From assembly GCA_026874595.1 (NCBI GenBank), contig CM049316.1, forward strand, positions 14,941,839 through 15,005,838: a DNA stretch of 64,000 nucleotides. Reading direction: 5' to 3'. The DNA is from Sipunculus nudus. Taxonomy: Eukaryota; Annelida; Sipuncula; Golfingiida; Sipunculidae. Below are positions 14,601 through 24,802 of this stretch, piece after piece. Position 1 is the first letter of the stretch; the number at the start of each line of letters is the position of its first letter. Made by a program: the position numbers and the translations under genes. Below the pieces are notes generated by a model. The model was not told the origin of the DNA. It searched no databases and saw only the letters and a program-made list of their open reading frames with translations.

Positions 14601-17600
14601 AGTATCAATCCCTGTAGCTACCAACTTTAGGAATTCAGAAGAATCATCGGCTAGTAGTTTAGAAATATACTGGATAAATATTATGTTTCACACTAGATCT
14701 TGTATACTAAAATGGCAATCTGGATTGTTAAGATAATTCCTTGATAATATGCTATATAACACAAATTAGATGTTTTGTCGACGGAGTACTTAAAACACTT
14801 AGTTCACCTGCTGGTTTGAATGCTACAATATTTATGATTTTTCATGGTCCATAAAACTCTGATACATTACAGATGAATTATAACTAGTTCTTAAAACAGT
14901 CAGTTCACAATGAAAAGTTGTCAAATGGATAAAAATACTAGCAATGGAAAAATGAACATGATATTTGTTCAGTCAGTGCCTGCCTTCCAGTAACTATTTC
15001 ACATTTGGAATGAGAAACTTATCTTTTTCAGCAAAAAGGTACTTTGGATGAAAATACTTTTTTAGAAAGCTTTTACTTGATTATATGCCTGTTAGAAAGC
15101 CAACTGCATTAAACATCCTTTCTTGAGATGCTGCTATTTGGGACTTTAAGCTTCACAGGGTACTAATAAGCCATGAGGTATACATTAGCTTACTTTGTTA
15201 CTCGTATTTAAAAATTAGTTCACTCTGTCAGATATATATAAGAAGAAAATAATTTCATCCGATTACATTTGATTTTATAGACAAATTGTTATAATGTTTA
15301 TTAAAAACACCACTGGACAGACAGTTTCAATTGAGAGACTGTCTGAATGATATGTATTTCACTTTATCTTGTGATTTCAGCTTTGCTTACCCAACCATGG
15401 ATCAGCTTGCGACAATGATTGACCCAGTACTACAGTTTTATGGGTAAGTAATAATCAGTGGAAGGTAAAGAGAGAAACCAAGACTGCAGGAAGGATTAAT
15501 GATTAATGTATCAATAAGTTATGGCTTTGTTTTGACATATTTGCCATAACTGTGTTTTCAGTTCATTTAATTTTTGTTTTGTCATTATTTGTATCAATGT
15601 GATTTGCTGTAAGTGTTATCATTAGAGAAATCTATATACTTAAGTACAGCTGAATTAATTAAAGGATATTCACTTGAGTATGCCCATTTTTAGCTCAGCT
15701 GACTATAAGTTATCTGAGCTATAGTTGTAGTCCATTGTCTGTCATCCGTCCGTCTGTCTAGCTGTCTGTCTGTCCGTCTGTAGATGTGACATGATTAGAA
15801 ACAGTAAGACCTAGGAATCCAAAATTTGGCATTATGTTAGATGTCCCCAAGATCTCCTACCAAGCCGAAAACTGGGTCTTTGCAACTTCGTTCCTTTGAG
15901 AAATTAAGGAAAAACCTCCAATTTTTTATTAAAAACCTATTTTCACACTTCAGGACTGCCTAATATCAAATCACTCATCTGTTTTTCCTCATATTTACCA
16001 TAAATATTCCTCTATATAGTTCCTATGTACATGCCAGAAATTAGGTCTGTATTATATAATTTAAAAAAAGTTATGGGCCCAAACATATTGCACTTTGTAA
16101 AAAATCAGGAAAAATATTTGGTCACTTAACACAAAAAAATGTTAAAGCTAGGGACCTTTTTTTTCAGTAATATAACTTCAATTATTCAAAATTTAATTGT
16201 ATACCCAAAATCAGATCAAAATCTTTTAAATTTTTTAACATATTAGCAAAAATTTAAAATTGGTACCTTAAATTTTGCCCAAATTTGACCATTGCACTTT
16301 TTTTCTCGTAAGTATATTTAATTTATTTTTCACAGCCAGGATACATGTGGATTTTAATCTATTGAATTCTGAAATTTGAAAGTAAAAGCTTAAAAATTAT
16401 TCTAATTATTGAAGTTTTTCAGATGCTCTAATGTATTTGCATTTTGTATATCCAAGACCCCACTCTTTGCTCACTACAGCCTTGCCTAGGTACGGTAACC
16501 TTATTAGTGATGCAGCAATGGCAGAACACCCCTGCTGTAATAAACATACACTTATTCTCATGGGCCCTACCCTAACACCCCCCCCCCCCCCAACACCACC
16601 ACCACCACCATCTCCAATTATATTGCAATACATAATTTGTTATTGTCAACTGTATTTCTTTAAATGTAAAGCTGTTTTTGATCCAATGTGCACAACTTTT
16701 CTTGAAATATTAAATAGATTTGTGAATCAATTTAAATATTCAGATATATATGAAATACTGTAAATATATAGTAATATTTATAAACTAAAAAAAAAAATGA
16801 CTTAACAAAAGAAAAAAAAGGATCTAATGCAAATATTTGTTCATTATTTTCCTGTCTCAGTAGAATGGAAATTAAAGTCATTTGCTTTTTTTCCATCTTT
16901 CTGCCTGTTTTTAAATATTTAAAAATAATTTCATTTCAATTAAATTTTATCCTTTACGTATATGCAGAGATGCTGTAACTCCTGCCAGTCCCTGTAAGCA
17001 CCATTGAATTTAATTCCCTATCCTGTATTTATATCCAAAGGTGTTGTAACTCTTTCCCCCCCCCCCCCCCAGTCATTTAGCCCTAGTTCCTGAGCACTGA
17101 GGATAGTATTTTTATTGCAACTTAAAAAAATCTATGGTCATGCAATTAAAACTGTCACTATCAGCTGAGCACCATGACCCATGGGTCCCTTGTTTATTTT
17201 TCTGCATCGTCAGTGGCATTAGACTTCAGTTATGTTTTTTTCCCAGCAAACAGAAAAAAATATATATTTAAAACTGTTGCAAAAATGAACACTTGCTATG
17301 AGTTTTTTTTATCACCTTTAGTTTTTTCTTCTTGAGCATTCCTCAAATTTATTTTGCCTGCGTCTGCTGCAGAACTGATAATGCTGATATTAATTAGGTC
17401 AGTACTACTTTATCAGTATGATATAACATTTTCTTGCATTTAGTATGATTAAAGGTAGGTAAGTACATGTATGTAAAGGATATAATAAGGCATTTCCTTT
17501 ACCATTTCAGCATCAAGACATTCATTGGTTTTGGTGCCGGTGCTGGAGCAAACATTCTCTGCAGATATGCTGTAAGTACATCATTCACATTCATTTGATG

Positions 17601-20600
17601 CATCTGACTAACTACAGAAAAGGCATATTATGCTGTTACATAGTGTACCAGTCATGGAATGTTTAGCTAGAATACTAATTGTTAAAAAAATCCATTAACA
17701 CAATATAAACTTGACAAATAAACACAGACATACAATAGCATAAATACAAATTTTTTATCCCCAAGATGTAATCCTAGCAAATTGTGTAAGATCAGACTGG
17801 GATCACGTTCATAAATTTATGCACCAATAGTCAACACTCAACAGTTTATATTACATTTTTATTCAGTAAAAACCTGATGACAAAAGTTTTCCAGTGATTG
17901 GGCCATTTAATAATCTCTAACCTATATGGTTAAACATAAAAAAACTTGAAGTCAACCTTACCTGCAACATCATAATTAAAATCAATTGGAGCTTAGAGTA
18001 CATCAGTCTCTGTGACAAAGCTGTGCCAGTGATCTGGAAATTGGCGGACTATTACAGTATTAGGTTATTTAAACATCCAGTGATAAGTGTTCTAGACTTC
18101 TTGTGGAATTGATCAGAATTTAAAGATTTTGCCTGTTCACATGTGTTGCCATCATAATTTCTCCTTATTTTTGGGACTCCTACTAGTAACTACATAAGCT
18201 GTCACCTTTATCATTGCTGAATGAGTACCAAGTGTAGAGTCTCGGACTCTTCATCTAGAGCACTCAAGTCCCGTCTTTTCGCTTGAGCCTTAAGTGGTTT
18301 AGGAGTTAATTAGCAGTCAAAGTAAGATTTTTATGTCCGGAATGAAGATATGGTACGTGGATGGTGGATAAATTCAATAATTACTATAGAAATAAATTTA
18401 GATATTCTAGGGGCATATACTGCATGCAGATCTCATATCCAGAAAAATAAATGGCTTGTGGTATTGGCTGCATGGGTAATATTTTGCCAGATATGCATAT
18501 AAAAGTTCATGTGAAATAAAGAAAATATGGCATGCTGGCAAGCATATATATAAAATCCCTCAAATTGCCTTCTGCATTTTGATGTGCATACTGCAACACA
18601 TTATTCATCCTGTAAATATGAAATCTTAGCTTTAGGGTGGTTGTAGGAGGTAAAGAGTCGCATCAAAGTAAGTTTCCATAATTTTTCTCACAAAGGGTCT
18701 CAAAGGTAGGGATGTCACTGTCTCTGTTTCATGGATGAAATCCTGATGAGAGGTTTATGTACTTCTGAAGCGACACTGCCCCAGGTGTAAGAGTGTTCCC
18801 TAATGTTATGATTTTATTTTGACAGCTGGTTCAACCTGACAGAGTGGATGCTCTCGTCCTCATCAACTGTACTGCCAGCAAGCCGGGCTGGACAGAGTGG
18901 GGCTATCAAAAAGTAAGTCAGGTTCCATTGTCGTTACAAATATTTATTACTTAACCAGTGTGTACGAATAAGTAATATATCATATCAAATTCACTGAGAA
19001 ACCAGTCTTGCATTTTACAATGATTACTGGGTAGGATTGTACTATACCATATATTTTCAGGATTGTTGTTTGACATTGTATGTGTATGACCTTTACCCCT
19101 GCAATAGTCTGGACTTAATATTTTTTACATCATTGTACAGCTAAATGCATGGCATCTGAAAGGGGGAAGCATCTCAGCATCTGTGGAGGAGTACCTTCTG
19201 TGGCACTGGTTTGGCAAGGTGAGAATGAATGTGTCAGTGTTTTATGTCTGTCACATGTCAAAAGCCTTCAGAAGGACCAATCAGATAAGATCTTACTTTC
19301 CACTATATTATTGTGTTTATTAAGTCAAAAAAAGTTAATCAGTGGTCAAAGTTAAAGTAAGATATTATAGAATACCCTGGGAAAAGTGTGCTGTTTAAGA
19401 AAATATGATACATTTTTAACTGAGAGCATACTTTTCTCCCAGTTTGTACTCGATAATGTTTGCAATCTATACAAATTCCAGGTTTTAAGATTGATTTATA
19501 ATGGTTTTGTCTGCTGGTATTATATATTTATTCCTATTTATAGCTCAGCTTATGAAATGCATACCTTTTGTCAAGAGTTGTCTTAAAAAATGGGGAGTCT
19601 AATCTAAAGAAAAATGTCATTGTTTTGCTGCAACCAAAGAAAAGTGTCATTTTTTAAAGGTTGGGCTCTTTCATAAAGCTCAGAAGAGGAGGTGGCACCC
19701 AAAAGTATAAACTGAGGTTCTGATCATTCAGTTGGTGCATTAGTCTTAACACTCCTTGGGGATATTGATATTCATGCAGGTTTCAATAGGTCACCAGTGT
19801 GCACTCTGTGCTGCAGTATGCACTTCTTAGGAAAAAAAAACTTCAAGATGATACATGACTTTTGTATCAGTTATGCCAGCTTGACAGTAAATCTGAGGAT
19901 ATTTCCTCTGTTGCGAGTGTGAAATAACCAATGATCATGCTTTGTCATTGTATTTTTACAGTTTCAAGTTACTATGTCTTATTTTATGGTCATTACAGAA
20001 GACAATGGAGAGGAACTATGATCTGGTGAAGACATACAAAGACTACATCAAGCACATAAACCCTACAAATCTGGCCCTATTCATAGAATCTTACATAAAG
20101 TAAGTGCCCTGAAAGGGCCTTGTCTTATTCATACGCATGTTTTACATGTGCCGCACCTTTGCCACATTCTAAACTGTGCTTTGTTAGTTATTGAATTAGT
20201 AGTGTCATAATGTCATACTTAATTCCTCTGTTGCTTCAGGTATATTCTGTGAGTTGTGACATGTGAGTCAATACTGATTTTAAACTTGGTGAACTCTTAA
20301 CTACTTATATAAACACTTCTGATATGATTACCTATGGTAAGAATGTAATTGCAATACAGTCCTTTTTATGCCCCCGCCACAAAGTTGCCCGGGCATATAG
20401 TTTTACCCATGTCTGTCATTCCATCCTTCCGTCATTCCGAAATAAAACAGTTGTACAGACTTTTTTTCGCAATGCCTGCAGATATTGGCCTGATTTTTGG
20501 TGTGTGGGCAGATAATGACCAGTTACAGATCGAGTTCGCGTTTCGTCCTGGTTGATCTACTTTTGACTTTTTTACGGCTCCTAAACTTGGAAAATTTCAT

Positions 20601-23600
20601 GAAAAATAGAAATTTTCATGACAAATACACATGTACGGACTTTTTTTCACAATGCCTGCAGATATTGGCCTGATTTTTGGTGTGTAGGCAGATAATGACC
20701 AGTTACAGATCGAGTTCGCGTTTCGTCCAAGTTAACCTACTTTTGACCTTTTTACGGCTCCTAAACTTAGAAAATTTCATAAAAAATATGAACTTTCATG
20801 ACAAATACACATGAATGGACTTTTTTTGGCAGTGCCTGCAGATATTGGCCTGATTTTTGGTGTGTAGGCAGATAATGACCAGTTACAGATCAAGTTCACG
20901 TTTTGTTCCAGTTGACCTACTTTTGACTGTTTGACTATGCTCTAACATAGAAAATTTCATAAAAAAGTGCACATGTACGCACTTTTTTTCACAGTGCCTG
21001 CAGATACGGGCCTGATTTTTGGTGTGTAGGCAGATAATGACCAGTTACAGATAGATTTTTTGTTTTGTCCCAGTTGACCTACTTTTGACCATTTGACTGC
21101 TCCTGAACATAGAAAGTTTCATGAAAAATAGAAATTTTCATAACAAATGCATATGTACTGACTTTTTTTCCTCAATGCCTGCAGAAACCACCCTGATTTT
21201 ATATGTATGGGCAGATAATGACAGTTACAGATCAAGTTCGCGTTTCGTCCCGGGTGACCGTTTTTTTATTGTTTTACGGCTCCTAAACATAGAAAATTTC
21301 ATGAAAGACAGAAATTTTTATGGAAAATGCACGTATGGATTTTTTTTCACAATGCCTGCAGATACTGGCCTGATTTTTGGTGTGTTGCTTGATAATGACC
21401 CGTTACAGATCGAGTTTGCATTTTGCCCTTGTTGACCTACTTTTGACCATACGACACCTCCTGAACTTAAAAAAATTTTCAAAATTTAACAAATGTTTCT
21501 AATTTGCCCCAGGCAGGGGCATTCGTTGTTCCGACACATCTAGTCTTAGTTTATGCATCATTTACATACATAAGCTATTGTCCATGATATTTCTCATAAC
21601 ATATAATAATTTCATGTATTCAGAAAACAAATTTTGCAGACTGTTGGTTGGATTTTTTCTGACTGTACTTTCTTTTTGTAGGAGAACAGATCTTGGCATC
21701 ACAAGAGATCTCACAAAAGTTTCCAATAAAGAATGCAAGAATTTTAAGTAAGTGCCGTGAAATAACTGCAGTAATATAATCATACACAGTTGTGTCTTCT
21801 CCAGTGAAACAAAATTCTACATCCATTGCTATAGTGTGATTAGGAACATGTTTGGATGCAGGAAGGCAATTTATTTGTTTAAAATAAATTAAGAAACATG
21901 CGACATGAATTTGGTCATGATCTCCAAGTGAACAAACTTCTCTAGGTGAAAGCTGCTTGCTACAAAGTGAGATTAAAAGTATAAAGTCAGTTCACCTTTC
22001 TGATATTTAAGTTAACCATAAGTTCTTTGTTGTATCATTATTTTAAATCAGTATTAGTGTAAATGCAAAACAGGGAAAGAAAAGTTTGCCTTTATATGAA
22101 ATAGCTTGTTGTCCCAGGTACAGGTGTTTTGTATTGTGCAGCAGTGAGAGTTTTTAGACCTCATCTTCCATGTATTGATTGTAACTGCTGTAGGATGTAG
22201 TTTAGTAAAGGAGTTTGACTTCTGAGCTGACAGTTCCCATTAGTACCTCAAAGGCAAAGTGATGAATCTCAATAGAATGTCAGAAATTTGCTTGAATGTC
22301 TTAAGAACAGGTTATGATTTCTCATGTTATTCCTAAACCTGTTCATGAAAAATTTAAATCCAGAATGCTTAGTAAGTTAGGAATGAACATTTTTTATTTT
22401 AAATTACCAGTGCCATCAACTGGCTATGGACCAATCTTTAAAAAAAGGTATAGCTTGTAATGTAACTGTGATAACAGATGCCCAGTGATGCTAGTAGCCG
22501 GTGAATATTCCCCACACCTGGATGATACAGTCAACATGAATGGTCGTGTGGACCCAACTGTCTCAAACTGGATGAAGGTATAGTTTTTACATTCTCATGT
22601 ATAGGACTTGTTATCCCCTCGCAACAAAGTTGCAGGAGGGGATATAGTAACGCCAACATTCATGTGTGCTTTCATTATCAGGCTGTGGACCTATTTTAAG
22701 CAAAGCCATTGGACTAAAACCCTTCCACCTTTCACATATGGCTAACCCACCCAAGAATGAAGAATCCTATTGATTTTAAGGTCACAGGATCATAGGTCAA
22801 AGCCACAGGACCCACTTGAAAAAGTTTTTGGACCCATTTAAAGCAAAACGGTCTGACCAAAACATTTCATTTTACACATATGGCTCACCCACCCTCAGAT
22901 GAAGGACCCTGTCATTTTTGAGATCATGGGGCTCAAAGGTTAAAGCCACAGGACCACTTCTTGTAAAAGCTTGTGGACCCATTTTAAGCCAAACCGTCTG
23001 ACCAAGACCTTTTATGTTCCACATATGGCTCACCCACCGTCAGGTTAAGCACCCTATCGATTTTGAGTTAGCCAGGTCAACGGTTTAGGTCATAGAACTG
23101 CCCTCCTGATTTTCACCCAGTCTAATAATGCTCCCTTGCAAAGGGATGCTCCGCTTTTCAAAGCCCTTGTTACCACTTGTGCCAAGACATTGATAAAAGA
23201 TTTTAACAGTAACTTCAGGATTGAAATTTCCTCACTGCAAAGCTCTGTCATGGTACTTCAATCAGCCCATGAAAGCCTTCTGTAACAACCAAATAGGAAT
23301 TGCTTGTTCAAAAGCAAAAAAAGAAGCTACAGTTTATCCATCAATATTCAATGACTCCATGGACTTTTTGTATTAAGTGAAAATAAAAGAAATTGCATGC
23401 ACATTCTGTTTAATAAGTTGTAAAAAAAAAGAGCCAACTTTGAATTGGCACGCCACATAGTGATATAATTTTAACTTATTTCTGGGCACTGTATATATAA
23501 AACCTGAAAATCAAGACATAAAAGCACAATTGCATTTTCATGTAGTCCATTTTCATTCTGAAGATGTTACCAAATATGGATCATTGGCCAACTGGTTAAC

Positions 23601-24802
23601 ATTTTAACTGACAATTTTTGCAATTTATAAATGGTGCTGTATCCCCAGTACTTCAAAATCATTTTCAAATATTTAATTGAACAAAGGTATAATCGTAAAA
23701 GAGTTCATCCTCTTTTTTTTTTTTCTTCAGATTTCACTCCAGTTTTAACCAGTACAGTACGGGTAAATAAGTACAGACAAATTTTGCAGTATTTTCATAT
23801 AACAGCTTTACCTGATTAAAAAAGTTCAGATTTTCTTCTCAAAATTTATTCCTGCATTCAGTGTTCAAATGCATTTTAATAACTGTATTTACTGATATGA
23901 CAGGGGTTGTGAAGTAATTACTTATGTTTTTTTTTTCATTTTAGTTTGAATGCGGGGGCATGGTATTGGAAGAGCAGCCAGAGAAACTGAGTGAAGCATT
24001 CCGACTCTTCTTGCAGAGCATGGGCCATGGTTAGTTGATATTGGTTTCTTTGTTTGACATGAGTTATTAAAATCTTCCAGCCATATTACATTGATGTAGA
24101 CCTGAATGGAGACTTGATATTTTCAAGTAACCTAGTGTTACACCCACTGTGACTCGCAAGAAAAGCTATGTTTTATTGGTGTAATATAACCATTTTATCC
24201 AGTCAAATATCATTGGAAATTACAGGTTATTGTATTTGATCTTTTTTTGTACTATTGGGAACATTCTATTGCATTGCTCACAAGTGAATTAAATGCTTTG
24301 TCATAACCAAGGTCTACTTGTAAGTGTTGATAAACTGAATTCTTTAAATATTTTAACATTTTATTGTCCTTCAGCATACATGTGTATGTACAAACAAGCA
24401 TGAAAATCGTCACAGGAACAATTTTCATGCAATAAGTTTGCAGGAACTCAAAAATTCCAACTATAATAATGTCACTTCAACATTTTTTGGGGGAAGACCT
24501 GCTAGATCCACTATTCCTCAATATACTTCAGTTTAAGCACATATGTGCACATGGAAGTGCTGCTATATTTTCACGTATGTACACATAATTTAAACACAGC
24601 TTTAGTTTATCCATGTTGAATTTATAACAAGTAATCATACTACCAGTGTGATTTGATTCTTTCAGTGCCTTCTCTGAGCCAGACGAAGATCGTAGCATCT
24701 AAGACAGCATTAAGCAAAAGCAGCATTGCGCCTGCTGTGTCAGCAGTCCCAGCCATCAATGAAGGTGGGGACAACAATATTCCCAGACAGACAGTGTGCT
24801 AA
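1511..24802 (+). CDS. NDRG: NDRG-family protein (N-myc downstream-regulated gene, NDRG3-like), 12 constitutive coding exons plus 4 candidate cassette exons
   Basis: Joining 1511-1606, 2629-2728, 4377-4497, 15381-15443, 17511-17571, 18826-18912, 19141-19218, 19999-20099, 21682-21747, 22478-22577, 23945-24029 and 24666-24802 gives 1095 nt, or 364 residues plus TAA. Every junction is GT-AG and in phase. Family hallmarks read in order: TYHDIGLN, NAPGQQHG, YPTMDQL, FIGFGAGAGANILCRYAL, LVLINCTASKPGW, LHLF-like LALFIESY, PVMLVAGEYSPH, and KLSEAFRLFLQSMG. NDRG proteins are cytoplasmic alpha/beta-hydrolase-fold proteins linked to stress response and differentiation. The usual GxSxG nucleophile elbow is replaced by G133-F-G135-A-G137, so hydrolase activity is not expected, as in the rest of the family. 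The start is the ATG at 1511 (A at -3, G at +4), 11 nt inside an exon that opens with a splice acceptor. The promoter and 5' UTR exon therefore lie upstream, outside the window or unrecognised, and a further N-terminal coding exon cannot be excluded. The assignment within the NDRG1-4 group is uncertain. Confidence 0.95.
2513..2608. repeat. (TA)n microsatellite
   Basis: Two TA runs separated by about 25 bases, ending 20 bases before the NDRG exon 2 acceptor. Confidence 0.95.
2629..2728 (+). CDS. NDRG: NDRG coding exon 2
   Basis: Acceptor aaaacag ends at 2628, just after a long TA repeat; donor gtgagt starts at 2729. It encodes EDDIETGLGMVHVEV through TYHDIGLN and ends in phase 1. Confidence 0.93.
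3625..4100. repeat. poly-C tract and repeated gaaaactggtgacctt segments
   Basis: A C-rich run at about 3622-3643 is followed by two diverged units around gaaaactggtgacctt (near 3905 and 4012). A similar unit occurs at about 39555. These look like fragments of a dispersed tandem-unit repeat; no coding meaning is visible. Confidence 0.5.
4377..4497 (+). CDS. NDRG: NDRG coding exon 3, ends at the variable-loop junction
   Basis: Acceptor ctttgtag ends at 4376 and donor gtaagt starts at 4498. It encodes the segment from TTCFQGFFSYDDMQ to HGSLPLSQ and ends with two bases (GG) of a glycine codon. All downstream candidate cassette exons, and exon 4, accept this phase. Confidence 0.94.
4892..7533. 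repeat. hairpin-led dispersed repeat, copy 1 (NDRG intron 3)
   Basis: It begins tttttagctcagctgac and continues to a paired agtcatctgagct (short hairpin), then a (TCCG)n run. It ends near 7533 with cagctgagcgtcgtgaccca and taggtcccttgttt. Inside, about 5015-5560 and 5705-6250 are two diverged copies of the same unit (shared gactgcctaatatcaaaacc). The stretch 6480-7490 is AT-rich and may be a separate insertion. Copies 2 and 3 lie at 15690 and 37547. Confidence 0.75.
8753..8794 (+). CDS. NDRG: NDRG candidate cassette exon 3a (42 nt)
   Basis: Acceptor ccattgtgtttctccag ends at 8752 and donor gtattt starts at 8795. The length is 14 codons. Joined after the GG of exon 3 it reads PLFRGRSANEKLE in the open frame and leaves two bases (AG), keeping phase 2 for whatever follows. 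I know of no family domain match. The call rests on splice sites, length divisible by three, phase and open frame. Confidence 0.62.
10924..11031 (+). CDS. NDRG: NDRG candidate cassette exon 3b (108 nt, Ser/Thr-rich)
   Basis: Acceptor tgttatcag ends at 10923 and donor gtaatt starts at 11032. The exon is 36 codons, starts and ends in phase 2, and is open. It encodes a polar Ser/Thr-rich segment (ISTIRSSESEKLLSNVCQ, then TGTVTTTTASKSQKRP). The pyrimidine tract is weak, which suits regulated inclusion. Its base composition is clearly more GC-rich than the flanking intron. Confidence 0.68.
13599..13607 (+). CDS. NDRG: NDRG candidate microexon 3c (9 nt)
   Basis: A strong acceptor (ttatttcttcag, ending 13598) and a strong donor (gtgagt, starting 13608) are separated by nine bases, TGACGAGGA. 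In the shared phase 2 it adds an acidic Ser/Asn-Asp-Glu-Asp/Glu type tripeptide. The two splice sites can pair only as a microexon. Confidence 0.5.
14297..14332 (+). CDS. NDRG: NDRG candidate cassette exon 3d (36 nt)
   Basis: A branch-point-like ctgactaac precedes the pyrimidine-rich acceptor ttgccttgttcctgcaag (ending 14296). Donor gtaagt starts at 14333. The 12-codon exon reads LGFLGDPSSPFG and its last GG joins the C of exon 4 to make glycine, just as exon 3 does. A second acceptor at 14309-14310 would give a 22-nt, frameshifting exon. Confidence 0.6.
15381..15443 (+). CDS. NDRG: NDRG coding exon 4
   Basis: Acceptor gtgatttcag ends at 15380 and donor gtaagt starts at 15444. It encodes FAYPTMDQLATMIDPVLQFY, a strongly conserved NDRG stretch. 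Its first base completes the glycine started by exon 3 or exon 3d. Confidence 0.95.
15690..17195. repeat. hairpin-led dispersed repeat, copy 2 (NDRG intron between exons 4 and 5)
   Basis: It has the same start (agctcagctgactataagtt), the same internal text (gactgcctaatatcaaatc) and the same end (cagctgagcaccatgaccca, then tgggtcccttgttt) as the copy at 4892, with only one internal unit. It carries a C-rich run with CCA triplets at 16578-16611. Confidence 0.78.
17511..17571 (+). CDS. NDRG: NDRG coding exon 5 (degenerate nucleophile elbow)
   Basis: Acceptor accatttcag ends at 17510 and donor gtaagt starts at 17572. It encodes IKTFIGFGAGAGANILCRYA. The elbow serine of true hydrolases is glycine here. 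Confidence 0.95.
18826..18912 (+). CDS. NDRG: NDRG coding exon 6
   Basis: Acceptor ttttgacag ends at 18825 and donor gtaagt starts at 18913. It encodes LVQPDRVDALVLINCTASK through WGYQK, 29 codons, phase 0 at both ends. Confidence 0.95.
19141..19218 (+). CDS. NDRG: NDRG coding exon 7
   Basis: Acceptor cattgtacag ends at 19140 and donor gtgaga starts at 19219. It encodes LNAWHLKGGSISASVEEYLL through FGK, 26 codons in phase 0. Confidence 0.94.
19999..20099 (+). CDS. NDRG: NDRG coding exon 8
   Basis: Acceptor cattacag ends at 19998 and donor gtaagt starts at 20100. It encodes KTMERNYDLVKTYKDYIKH through FIESYI, with the family's N-P-x-N-L-x-L-F motif. Confidence 0.95.
20366..21545. repeat. repeat with six tandem units of about 180 bp
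   Basis: It opens with tatgcccccgccacaaag paired to gcccgggcata (hairpin). Six units follow, marked by tgcctgcaga at about 20473, 20653, 20833, 20994, 21175 and 21353 (spacing 160-182). It closes with caggcaggggcattcg near 21520. It lies in an NDRG intron and has no persistent coding frame. Confidence 0.8.
21682..21747 (+). CDS. NDRG: NDRG coding exon 9
   Basis: Acceptor tctttttgtag ends at 21681 and donor gtaagt starts at 21748. It encodes RTDLGITRDLTKVSNKECKN, matching the R-R-D-L region of the family. Confidence 0.94.
22478..22577 (+). CDS. NDRG: NDRG coding exon 10
   Basis: Acceptor gataacag ends at 22477 and donor gtatag starts at 22578. It encodes CPVMLVAGEYSPHLDDTVN through VSNWMK. 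Confidence 0.94.
22610..23173. repeat. hairpin-led repeat with about three tandem units
   Basis: It starts with atcccctcgcaac, a 3-base loop, then gttgcaggaggggat. Repeated units carry cacatatggctcaccca. It ends near caaagcccttgtta. The short sequence cttgtta stands at both borders and could be a target duplication. Related units recur at 37290-37530 and 38690-39290. Confidence 0.65.
23945..24029 (+). CDS. NDRG: NDRG coding exon 11
   Basis: Acceptor ttttcattttag ends at 23944 and donor gttagt starts at 24030. It encodes FECGGMVLEEQPEKLSEAFR to SMGH and ends in phase 1. Confidence 0.94.
24666..24802 (+). CDS. NDRG: NDRG last coding exon with stop
   Basis: Acceptor gattctttcag ends at 24665 and TAA lies at 24800-24802. 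It encodes the C-terminal tail: PSLSQTKIVASKTALSKSS, then an Ala/Pro/Val stretch ending in RQTVC. The Ser/Thr-rich basic tail corresponds to the phosphorylated C-terminus of vertebrate NDRG1, but the exact RSRTAS-type motif is not kept. Confidence 0.92.

Noticed and set aside
16431-16763. 110-codon open frame with a poly-proline run
   Set aside because: It comes from a C-rich run and CCA triplets inside a dispersed repeat; no similarity to a known family.
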